From Pseudomonas sp. (GTDB lineage: Bacteria; Pseudomonadota; Gammaproteobacteria; Pseudomonadales; Pseudomonadaceae), in the NCBI GenBank assembly GCA_022448005.1, contig JAKUTK010000007.1, positions 11,474-75,473 on the forward strand: DNA of 64,000 nucleotides. Direction: 5' to 3'. Below are positions 57,216 through 64,000 of the stretch, in pieces. The translations under genes were made by a program, and so were the position numbers. Numbering within the stretch: position 1 is the stretch's first letter; every line of letters begins with the position of its first letter. A model generated the notes under the pieces. The model saw only the letters and a list, made by a program, of their open reading frames with translations. It was not told where the DNA came from and did not search any database.

Positions 57216-57989
57216 TCAGCCCGCGTTTTCCAGGTATGCGTGCAACTCGACGAACTGCTGCGTCAGCTTGTGCCGTGGGTCGAGGTGGATCAGCGGCGTG
57301 CAGACCTGATGCGACTCGCGCATGCGCACCGAGCTCATCAGATGCACCGGCAGGACTGGCAGCCCCTCGGCCAGCAGTTCGTCGATCATCTGCTGCGGCA
57401 AGGCCGCGCGCGGCTGGAATTGGTTAACGACGATACCTTCGACTCGCAGCGCGTCATTGTGGTCTTCCTGCAGCTCCTCGATTTCCTCGAGCAGGCTATA
57501 CAGCGCCTGACGGGAAAAGCTGTCGCAGTCGAACGGTATCAGGCAACTGTCCGCGGCTATCAGGGCCGACAGGGTGAAGAAGTTCAGTGCCGGCGGCGTG
57601 TCCAGATAGATGCGCTCGTACTCTTCGGAGAGGCTTTCCAGCAGCTTCCTCAGCTTGTTGATCTTGTGCTTGGCTTCAAGCTTGGGTTGCAGATCGGCCA
57701 ATTCCGCGGTGGCGGTAATCAGGTGCAGGTTTTCGAAACGGGTCTCGGTGATCGGTGGGCGAGCCTTCTTGCCCGCCGGCCCTCCCGCCAGGATCTGCTT
57801 GAAGTAGTCGGCGATCCCCGTCGGCAGTTCGTCGCCGGTCAGCCCGGTGAGGTAATGACTGGAATTGGCTTGCGCATCCAGGTCGATCAGCAGCGTGCGA
57901 TAGCCTTGCGCTGCGCTGACTGCCGCCAGGTTGCAGGCAATGCTGGACTTGCCGACCCCACCTTTTTGATTGAATACGACCCGTCGCAT
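57216..57989 (-). CDS. ParA-family ATPase
   Basis: A 257-residue deviant-Walker ATPase starting MRRVVFNQKGGVGKSSIACN. The Walker A' loop KGGVGKSS carries the signature Lys at residue 10. LLIDLDAQANSSHYLTGL (about 34) and the switch YERIYLDTPPALNFF (about 120) complete the fold. There is no parB, ftsK or chemotaxis gene adjacent, so cargo is unknown; it might position a membrane or polar complex. Not the chromosome-partition ParA, which usually sits beside parB and gidB. The ATG at 57989 is preferred to a farther one. Confidence 0.88.
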   Translation of the reverse strand: MRRVVFNQKGGVGKSSIACNLAAVSAAQGYRTLLIDLDAQANSSHYLTGLTGDELPTGIADYFKQILAGGPAGKKARPPITETRFENLHLITATAELADLQPKLEAKHKINKLRKLLESLSEEYERIYLDTPPALNFFTLSALIAADSCLIPFDCDSFSRQALYSLLEEIEELQEDHNDALRVEGIVVNQFQPRAALPQQMIDELLAEGLPVLPVHLMSSVRMRESHQVCTPLIHLDPRHKLTQQFVELHAYLENAG

Positions 57990-58129
57990 GCGCTGCCCTC
58001 TGATCATGGTTTACCCAGAGTCTATACAACGCAGATGGCACTCTGGCGACTTTCCTGAACAATCGACCCTGCCGGTTAGGCCGTTCAGCTTTGCTACCCT
58101 GAGCTCACAACGACAACGAGGAAAAAGAT

Positions 58130-59194
58130 GTGCCAAAGTTTCTGATCGCTTTGCTGTTCGCCTTATTAAGCCAGCAGGCCACTGCCCAGTCACAAGGCGA
58201 GGTGCTACGTGTGGGCATCACAGAGGTGCCGCCCTTCGTCATTCAGGAGGCTGATGGCCGCTGGAGCGGCATCAGCATCGATCTGTGGCAGGCCATCGCC
58301 GAGCAGGCCGGATATCGCTACGAGTTGCAGCCCATGGCGTTCGATCAGCTGCTGCCCGGACTGGAGCAGGATCAGCTGGATGTGGTGGTCGGTGCGCTGA
58401 CCATGACCGCCGAGCGCGAGGCGCTGGTGGATTTCACCCACCCGTTCTACCGCACGGGGCTGGCAATCGGCGTTCCGCCAGCCCAGCAGGGCAGTGGCTG
58501 GGGCGCCGTTCGAGCCCTGTTTTCCTGGCAATTCGCGAGCCTGGTGCTGGGCCTGGGCGCGTTATTGCTGCTGGTCGGCGCGCTGCTCTGGCTGTTCGAG
58601 CGCCGGCGCAACCGCGAGCAGTTCGGCGGCAGTTCGGTCGAGGGGCTAGGCAACAGCTTCTGGTGGGCAGCGGTCACCATGACCACCGTCGGCTATGGTG
58701 ACAAGGCGCCGGTTACCCTCGGCGGTCGCCTGATCGCCATTGTCTGGATGTTCGCTGCGTTGATCATGGTGTCGACCTTCACCGCGGCCGTGACCAGTAC
58801 CTTGACGGTTGGCAGCCTGAAAAGCGGGCTGCAAGGGCCGGACGATCTGCGCGGCGCTCACGTAGCGACGGTAGACGGCACCGTCAGCTCCGACTATTTA
58901 CAGCACCACCGCGTGCGCACCACCGCCTTTTCCGACCTCAGTCAGGCGATTCAAGCCGTGATCGATGGAGAGGCCGACGCTGTCGTCTACGACCAGCCGA
59001 TCCTTCAGTACCGAAACACCGAGCGGCAGGGCGAGGGCTTACGACTGCTGCCCGGCACCTTTGAAGATCAATCCTATGCTTTTGCCGTGCGCGCTGGCAG
59101 CCCGTACCGGGAGCGGCTGAGCCAGGCGATTCTGGATATCACCAACAGCCCCCGCTGGCCGGACATGCAGGCACGCTACCTGGGCGAGCAATAG
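58130..59194 (+). CDS. Prokaryotic ionotropic-glutamate-receptor-like potassium channel
   Basis: A 354-residue protein with a signal peptide (about 1-22), then lobe 1 of a periplasmic solute-binding domain (LRVGITEVPPFVIQEADGRW at about 24-43; NB the Asp/Glu ligand in VDFTHPFYRTG at about 101). A pore module is inserted at about 130-228: membrane segment 1 (FASLVLGLGALLLLVGALLW), P-loop with selectivity filter TVGYGDK (186-192), membrane segment 2 (LIAIVWMFAALIMVSTFTAA). Lobe 2 follows (about 230-350, TVDGTVSSDY). This order is that of GluR0-type channels. Ligand is likely an amino acid. The GTG at 58130 follows GAGG. Confidence 0.9.
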   Translation: MPKFLIALLFALLSQQATAQSQGEVLRVGITEVPPFVIQEADGRWSGISIDLWQAIAEQAGYRYELQPMAFDQLLPGLEQDQLDVVVGALTMTAEREALVDFTHPFYRTGLAIGVPPAQQGSGWGAVRALFSWQFASLVLGLGALLLLVGALLWLFERRRNREQFGGSSVEGLGNSFWWAAVTMTTVGYGDKAPVTLGGRLIAIVWMFAALIMVSTFTAAVTSTLTVGSLKSGLQGPDDLRGAHVATVDGTVSSDYLQHHRVRTTAFSDLSQAIQAVIDGEADAVVYDQPILQYRNTERQGEGLRLLPGTFEDQSYAFAVRAGSPYRERLSQAILDITNSPRWPDMQARYLGEQ

Positions 59195-59206
59195 AGCAAG
59201 GGCGTC

Positions 59207-60001
59207 TCAGACGGCAACCGGGGCCTTGATGTGCGGATGGGCTTCGTAGCCGACCAGTTCGAAGTCCTCGAAGCGGAAGGCGAACAGATCCTTTACCTCG
59301 GGGTTGAGCTGCATGGTCGGCAGCGGCAGCGGCTCGCGGGTCAACTGCAGGTCGGCCTGCTCCAGGTGATTGGCATAGAGGTGGCAATCACCGCCGCTCC
59401 AGATGAATTCACCGGGTTGCAGGTCGCACACCTGCGCCACCATCAGCGTCAGCAATGCGTAGCTGGCGATGTTGAAGGGCACTCCGAGGAAGATGTCAGC
59501 CGAGCGCTGGTAGAGCTGGCAGCTGAGCTTGCCGTCCGCCACATAGAACTGGAACAGCGCGTGGCATGGCGGCAGCGCCATCTGATCGACCAGCGCCGGG
59601 TTCCAGGCTGACACCATCAGCCGCCGCGAATCCGGGTTTTTCTTGATCATCTCCACCAGCTTGCTGATCTGGTCGACCGACTCGCCGTTGGGCGCCGGCC
59701 AATTGCGCCACTGGTAGCCGTAGACCGGGCCGAGCTCGCCGTTCTCGTCGGCCCATTCGTCCCAGATCCGCACTCCGTTTTCCTGCAGGTACTTGATATT
59801 GGTATCGCCCTGAAGAAACCACAGCAGTTCGTGAATGATCGATTTCAGGTGGCATTTCTTGGTGGTGACCAGCGGAAAGCCTTCGCTCAAGTCGAAGCGC
59901 ATCTGGTGGCCGAACATGCTGTAGGTGCCAGTGCCGGTGCGATCGCTCTTGAAGGTGCCGTGCTCACGCACATGGCGCATCAGGTCGAGATACTGTTTCA
60001 T
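59207..60001 (-). CDS. thyA: Thymidylate synthase
   Basis: Makes dTMP from dUMP with methylene-tetrahydrofolate. The 264 residues are exactly E. coli length. Nucleophile Cys in [13 protein letters not shown] (about 146), [19 protein letters not shown] (about 166-184), and [12 protein letters not shown] (about 204-215) are intact. The start [15 protein letters not shown] at 60001 is the family start; the frame is open slightly upstream. Its stop is 12 bases from the receptor gene stop. Confidence 0.97.
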   Translation of the reverse strand: MKQYLDLMRHVREHGTFKSDRTGTGTYSMFGHQMRFDLSEGFPLVTTKKCHLKSIIHELLWFLQGDTNIKYLQENGVRIWDEWADENGELGPVYGYQWRNWPAPNGESVDQISKLVEMIKKNPDSRRLMVSAWNPALVDQMALPPCHALFQFYVADGKLSCQLYQRSADIFLGVPFNIASYALLTLMVAQVCDLQPGEFIWSGGDCHLYANHLEQADLQLTREPLPLPTMQLNPEVKDLFAFRFEDFELVGYEAHPHIKAPVAV

Positions 60002-60056
60002 CGATGGGCTCGAAGCGGGCGCCGGGGCGCGGTGAAAGGAATGCTGCAAATAGTAA

Positions 60057-60073
60057 AAGCCGACGTACGGCTT
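60057..60073 (-). terminator. Hairpin with T tract between lgt and thyA
   Basis: On the minus strand AAGCCG-tacgt-CGGCTT is a perfect 6-bp stem followed by TTACTATTT, and a second 6-bp stem (GTCGCC / GGCGAC, 60074-60090) lies just before it. It could terminate or attenuate lgt transcription ahead of thyA. Confidence 0.5.
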
Positions 60074-60109
60074 GTCGCCCTTTAGGCGACGAAGCCGGAC
60101 CGTATGCGA

Positions 60110-60910
60110 TCAGGCGTCCGCCTTTACCGGCTCGTGGCGGTAGCCCCAGGCAATCATGCCAAGACCGATCAGGATCATCGGGATGCACAGCACCTGCCCC
60201 ATCGTCAGCCAGCCAAACGCCAGGTAACCGAGCTGGGCGTCGGGTACGCGAACGAACTCGACAATGAAGCGGAAGATGCCGTAGCACACGGCGAATAGAC
60301 CGGACACGGCCATGGTCGGCCGCGGCTTGCTCGAATAGAGCCAAAGAATGACGAACAGGGCCACGCCTTCCAGCGCGAACTGGTAGAGCTGCGATGGGTG
60401 CCGCGCCAGCTGCTGCGGATCGGTCGGGAAGACCATCGCCCAAGGCACATCGGTCGCCTTGCCCCAGAGTTCGGCATTGATGAAGTTACCGATGCGACCG
60501 GCACCCAGCCCGATCGGCACGAAAGGGGCGATGAAGTCCATCAGCTCGAAAAACTTCTTGCCGTTGCGCCGGGCGAATATCCAGGTGCACAGCAGCACGC
60601 CCAGCAGACCGCCATGAAACGACATGCCACCCTTCCAGACCTGGAAGATCAGCGTCGGATCGTTGATATAGGACGCCAGATCGTAGAACAGCACGTAGCC
60701 CAGCCGACCGCCGACGATCACGCCCATGGCCACCCAGAACACCAGGTCGGAAAGCTTGTCCTTGTCCCAGGTGGGATCGAAGCGATGCAGCCGACGCGAT
60801 GCCAGCAGCCAGGCTCCGCCGATGCCGATCAGGTACATCAGGCCATACCAATGGATTTGCAGCGGGCCAAGCGACACGGCCACAGGGTCTATCTGCGGAT
60901 AAGGCAGCAT
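60110..60910 (-). CDS. lgt: Prolipoprotein diacylglyceryl transferase
   Basis: An inner-membrane enzyme that attaches diacylglycerol to the lipobox Cys of prolipoproteins (several, including the LemA and OmpA-like ones, are encoded in this window). The 266-residue protein has about seven membrane segments. The family signature [20 protein letters not shown] occurs at about 142-161, with the key Arg/Asn/Gly cluster, and [18 protein letters not shown] at about 99-116. It is 11 bases after the TauE-type permease. Confidence 0.96.
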   Translation of the reverse strand: MLPYPQIDPVAVSLGPLQIHWYGLMYLIGIGGAWLLASRRLHRFDPTWDKDKLSDLVFWVAMGVIVGGRLGYVLFYDLASYINDPTLIFQVWKGGMSFHGGLLGVLLCTWIFARRNGKKFFELMDFIAPFVPIGLGAGRIGNFINAELWGKATDVPWAMVFPTDPQQLARHPSQLYQFALEGVALFVILWLYSSKPRPTMAVSGLFAVCYGIFRFIVEFVRVPDAQLGYLAFGWLTMGQVLCIPMILIGLGMIAWGYRHEPVKADA

Positions 60911-60921
60911 CCGGATTTTCC

Positions 60922-61704
60922 TCAGATCAAGAAATTGATACCTACGCCCAACAGCAGCAGCGCGAACAGGCGCCGCAGCATTGAAGCGGACAATCGATGC
61001 GCCAGATTAGCGCCGACACGGGCAAAGAACATGCTGGTGATGGCGACGCCAACCAGCGCTGGCAAATAGACGTAGCCGACGCTCCAGTCAGGCAGATGCG
61101 CATCCTGCCAGCCAACGACCGCGAAGCTCAATGCACCGGCGATGGCAATCGGCAAACCGCAAGCTGCCGAGGTGCCCACCGCTTGCTGCATCGGTACGCT
61201 GCGCCAGCTGAGGAAGGGCACGGTCAACGAACCGCCGCCGATCCCGAAAATGGCCGAGGCCCACCCGATCACTGCGCCGGCAACGGCCAGCACTGGCCGT
61301 CCGGGTACACCGGCGCTGGCCTTGGGCTGCAGTGAAAACCCCATCTGCACCGACATGGCGATGGCGAACAAACCGATGATCTTCTGCAGCAGCGGGCCTT
61401 GAATCGACGCCGCCGTCAGGCTTCCCAGCGCCGCGCCGAACAGAATGCCAAGCGTCATCCAGAGCACCACCGGCCACTGCACAGCGCCCTTGCGATGGTG
61501 CGTCAGAATTGAGTTCATCGAGGTAAAGACGATGGTTGCCAGCGAGGTGCCGACGGCCAGATGAGTAAGTATCTGCGGGTCGAATCCCTGCGCTGTAAAG
61601 CTGAACACCAGCACCGGAACGATGATCAGGCCACCCCCGACACCGAACAGCCCTGCCAGTACACCAGCGAATCCGCCGAGAAGCAGATAAAGCGCGAACT
61701 CCAT
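60922..61704 (-). CDS. TauE/SafE-family permease
   Basis: A 260-residue membrane protein with about eight helices, of the TauE/SafE/YfcA family (sulfite or sulfonate-type anion exporters). Two matched halves each start with a GxFGxGGG-type motif: [15 protein letters not shown] (about 20-34) and [15 protein letters not shown] (about 152-166). [27 protein letters not shown] is between. Substrate unknown. Upstream of lgt-thyA, sharing their strand, so they may form one transcription unit. Confidence 0.9.
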   Translation of the reverse strand: MEFALYLLLGGFAGVLAGLFGVGGGLIIVPVLVFSFTAQGFDPQILTHLAVGTSLATIVFTSMNSILTHHRKGAVQWPVVLWMTLGILFGAALGSLTAASIQGPLLQKIIGLFAIAMSVQMGFSLQPKASAGVPGRPVLAVAGAVIGWASAIFGIGGGSLTVPFLSWRSVPMQQAVGTSAACGLPIAIAGALSFAVVGWQDAHLPDWSVGYVYLPALVGVAITSMFFARVGANLAHRLSASMLRRLFALLLLGVGINFLI

Positions 61705-61863
61705 CGAGCCACCCTGAAAAACAAAGCGGCATGTTAGCGGAAAAACGCCAGCGGGGCGGAACGCGGCAATCCTCTGAAACGTAACCAGCGTCCTGCCGAT
61801 GTGGCGTGGGCGCTGCGTTTTCGTCTAGCCTCGACGCTTGCTTGCAACCGAGTCCGGTTTCTC

Positions 61864-62643
61864 ATGTGCTTGATCGTATTCGCCTGGCGCCCCGGCCATG
61901 CACAGCCGTTGATCGTCGCCGCCAACCGTGACGAATTTCATGCGCGCCCCAGTCTGCCGTTGGGGCATTGGGACGACGCGCCGCAGGTCGTAGCCGGTCG
62001 CGACCTACAGGCAGGCGGCACCTGGATGGGTGTAACCACGGATGGACGCTTCGCTGCGCTGACCAATATTCGTGCGCCCGGCGCCCCTCTTGGCGAGCGC
62101 TCGCGAGGCGAGCTGCCCGCACGCTTCCTGCGGGGCGCGCAATCGCCGGCGCACTATCTGCAGGAGCTGACTCGCAGTCTCGGTCATTATTCCGGCTTTA
62201 ACCTGCTGGTCGGGAATCTCACCGAGCTCTGGTATCTCAATTCAAAGGAAGGGACGCCTCGCGCTCTATCGCCGGGCGTCTACGGTCTGTCCAATGCAGC
62301 GCTGGATACGCCCTGGCCAAAGCTGCTGAGCACTCGATCGGCGCTAGAAGCCTGCCTCGGTGCGCCGGAGCGCGACCGGTTGCTAGAGATCATGAGCGAC
62401 TCACGGCCCGCCGCAGATGCCGAACTGCCGGCTACCGGTATCTCGCATGAGATGGAGAAGCTGCTGTCGAGCGCGTTCATTGCCAGTCCGGACTACGGCA
62501 CCCGCGCCATCACTCTATTGCTCCGCCGCGCGGACGGTTCCATGAGCATGACCGAGCGCCGTTTCGACGCGAAGGGTGTGAGCGGTGAAACAGAGATAGA
62601 CCTGCCGCCCACGACAACTGAGCCCGCAAAGGTGTTGGGTTAG
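61864..62643 (+). CDS. NRDE-family (TANGO2-like) protein
   Basis: A 259-residue protein whose name derives from the Asn-Arg-Asp-Glu motif, seen as AANRDEFHARPS (about 20-31). Cys2 follows the initiator Met (MCLIVFAWRPGHAQ), fitting an N-terminal-nucleophile hydrolase once Met is removed. Further motifs are VAGRDLQAGGTWMGVTTDGR (about 44-63) and the GVYGLSNAALDTPWPK segment (about 137-152). TANGO2 relatives are linked to lipid or heme metabolism, but bacterial function is open. The stop overlaps that of ptsP by four bases. The ATG at 61864 is chosen because it makes Cys residue 2. Confidence 0.88.
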   Translation: MCLIVFAWRPGHAQPLIVAANRDEFHARPSLPLGHWDDAPQVVAGRDLQAGGTWMGVTTDGRFAALTNIRAPGAPLGERSRGELPARFLRGAQSPAHYLQELTRSLGHYSGFNLLVGNLTELWYLNSKEGTPRALSPGVYGLSNAALDTPWPKLLSTRSALEACLGAPERDRLLEIMSDSRPAADAELPATGISHEMEKLLSSAFIASPDYGTRAITLLLRRADGSMSMTERRFDAKGVSGETEIDLPPTTTEPAKVLG

Positions 62644-64000
62644 ATCGCGGCAGATGGATTAACCATGCGATCCAGGCCGAGATTGCGCAGGGTCAGCTGC
62701 ACCGTGGCGTGGATGACCTGCGGGCTGTCCATTTTCATCACCTTGGCCAACAGCTCACGCGCCGTGACCGAACTGATCTGACGCAGCATCCACTTCACCT
62801 TTGGCAGGTTGGTGGCGTTCATCGACAGGCTGTCGAAGCCCATCGCCAGCAGCAGAATGGCTGCGCCCGGATCGCCAGCCATTTCACCGCAGATGCTGAC
62901 CGGCTTGCCTTCGTCGTGCGCCTCTCGGACGACCCGCTGCAGCGCTTCGAGCACTGCGGGATGCAGGTAATCGTACAGATCGGCAACCCGCGGGTTGTTG
63001 CGGTCTACGGCCAGCAGATACTGAGTCAGGTCGTTGGAGCCCACCGAGATGAAGTCCACCTGACGCGCCAGTTCGCGGGTCAGGTAGACCGCAGCCGGCA
63101 CTTCGATCATCACCCCGACTGGCGGCATTTCGACGTCGGTGCCTTCATCACGTACCTCACCCCAGGCGCGGTGGATCAGGTGCAGTGCCTCTTCCAGCTC
63201 GCGTGTGCCAGAAATCATGGGCAGCAGAATGCGCAGGTTGTTCAGCCCGGCGCTGGCCTTGAGCATGGCGCGGGTCTGCAGCAGAAAAATTTCGGGATGG
63301 TCGAGTGTGACGCGGATGCCGCGCCAGCCGAGGAAGGGATTTTCTTCCTTGATCGGGAAGTACGGCAGGCTTTTGTCACCGCCAATGTCGAGGCTGCGCA
63401 TGGTCACCGGCAGCGGGTGGAAGGCTTGCAGCTGCTCGCGATAGATCGCCATCTGCTCCTTCTCGCTGGGAAAGCGCTCCTTGATCATGAAGGGCACTTC
63501 GGTGCGATACAGGCCAACGCCTTCGGCGCCGCGCTCCTGCGCGCGCACCACATCGGCGAGCAGACCGGTATTCACCCACAGCGGGATACGCAGACCATCG
63601 GTGGTCTCGCAAGGCAGCTCGCGCAGCACGTCGAGCCCTTCGGACAGCTGCCGCTCCTGCTCGGCCAAAACCAGGTATTGCTCGCGCAGGACCTTTGCCG
63701 GGTTGGTGATGATCTCGCCACGGGTGCCGTCGATGATCAGCTCGATGCCATCGACCTTCGAATATGGCAGGTCAACCGCCCCCATCACCGTGGGAATACC
63801 CATGGCCCGCGCCAGGATCGCCACGTGTGAGTTGCTCGAACCCAGCACCGATACCATGCCCATCAACTTGCCTTCCGGCACCTCGCCGAGCATCGCCGGG
63901 GACAACTCCTCGCTGACCAGAATGGTGTTGTCCGGGTAGGTCAGGCTCTGCTGGCGCGCCTGCTGCAGATAACCCAGCAAGCGCCGACCAATGTCCTTGA
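62640..64000 (-). CDS. ptsP: Nitrogen phosphotransferase enzyme I, EINtr (partial, 3-prime part)
   Basis: Transfers phosphate from PEP to NPr in the nitrogen-related PTS. About 453 codons are visible; the frame is open at the right edge, and the N-terminal GAF domain and first part are outside. The phospho-His is in SSNSHVAILARAMGIPTVMG. PEP-utilising TIM barrel features: GLYRTEVPFM, LDIGGDKSLPYFPIKEENPF, VGVMIEVPAAV, FISVGSNDLTQYLLAVDRNN and ICGEMAGDPGA. Full Pseudomonas PtsP is about 760 residues. Adjacent to lgt-thyA region as in P. aeruginosa. Confidence 0.95.
   Translation of the reverse strand, partial: KDIGRRLLGYLQQARQQSLTYPDNTILVSEELSPAMLGEVPEGKLMGMVSVLGSSNSHVAILARAMGIPTVMGAVDLPYSKVDGIELIIDGTRGEIITNPAKVLREQYLVLAEQERQLSEGLDVLRELPCETTDGLRIPLWVNTGLLADVVRAQERGAEGVGLYRTEVPFMIKERFPSEKEQMAIYREQLQAFHPLPVTMRSLDIGGDKSLPYFPIKEENPFLGWRGIRVTLDHPEIFLLQTRAMLKASAGLNNLRILLPMISGTRELEEALHLIHRAWGEVRDEGTDVEMPPVGVMIEVPAAVYLTRELARQVDFISVGSNDLTQYLLAVDRNNPRVADLYDYLHPAVLEALQRVVREAHDEGKPVSICGEMAGDPGAAILLLAMGFDSLSMNATNLPKVKWMLRQISSVTARELLAKVMKMDSPQVIHATVQLTLRNLGLDRMVNPSAAI

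Overview
The window reads as chromosomal DNA of a Pseudomonas-type gammaproteobacterium. It is GC-rich, densely packed, and shows no phage, transposase, tRNA, rRNA or CRISPR. The runs radC / coaBC-dut-algC-argB, pyrE / crc, rph / yicC-gmk-rpoZ-spoT-ridA, hup-rubB-rubA, glcDEFGB, ubiC-ubiA-phoB-phoR and lgt-thyA match my memory of the P. aeruginosa core order. The extra GcdR/GcdH set, the glycolate permease at the end of the glc operon and the generally lean arrangement would fit the stutzeri group, but that placement is inference.

Layout. 1-4 kb: start of a membrane protein (possibly a chemotaxis transducer) running off the left edge, a double-domain 3-hydroxyacyl-CoA dehydrogenase, a hotdog thioesterase and an uncharacterised polytopic membrane protein. 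4-18.5 kb: housekeeping core for DNA repair (radC), CoA (coaBC), dUTP (dut), sugar phosphates (algC), arginine (argB), pyrimidine (pyrE), carbon catabolite control (crc), RNA processing (rph, yicC), GMP kinase, RNA polymerase omega, (p)ppGpp (spoT) and RidA. 18.5-35 kb: accessory-looking stretch with a signalling cluster (CHASE2-adenylate cyclase, OmpA-like lipoprotein, FecR-domain protein, GAF/HD-GYP protein), an extra FtsH-type protease, a GlxA-type AraC regulator divergent from a TTC38-like TPR protein, a LemA/TPM operon, and the glutarate catabolic set (CoA-transferase, gcdH, LysR regulator). 35-47 kb: SCP2-like protein, HU, rubredoxin and its reductase, and the complete glycolate operon glcDEFGB-glcA with divergent glcC. 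47-56 kb: two small cell-envelope proteins of unknown function, ubiquinone genes ubiC-ubiA, phoB-phoR with a Pho box, a CNNM/CorC-type transporter, an M23 peptidase and a response regulator. 56-64 kb: universal stress protein, ParA-like ATPase, a prokaryotic ionotropic-glutamate-receptor-like channel, thyA, lgt, a TauE-type permease, an NRDE/TANGO2 protein, and the 3-prime part of ptsP at the right edge.

Working together. Glycolate enters by GlcA, is oxidised to glyoxylate by GlcDEF and condensed with acetyl-CoA by GlcB. Two identical 15-bp palindromes between glcD and glcC are likely GlcC operators, and an A-rich sequence at the glcA ribosome site looks like an Hfq/Crc target, so crc elsewhere in the window may repress glycolate uptake. 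Glutarate is activated by the CoA-transferase and oxidised by GcdH under the divergent LysR protein. Phosphate sensing is represented by PhoR-PhoB.

Most novel material: the signalling cluster at 18.6-24 kb, especially the HD-GYP protein with a large insertion; the ion-channel receptor at 58.1 kb; and the periplasmic coiled-coil protein with an internal duplication at 47.9 kb, which follows a tiny lipoprotein. No clearly unprecedented multi-gene system was recognised. Several unrecorded-looking repeats and candidate operators are listed.
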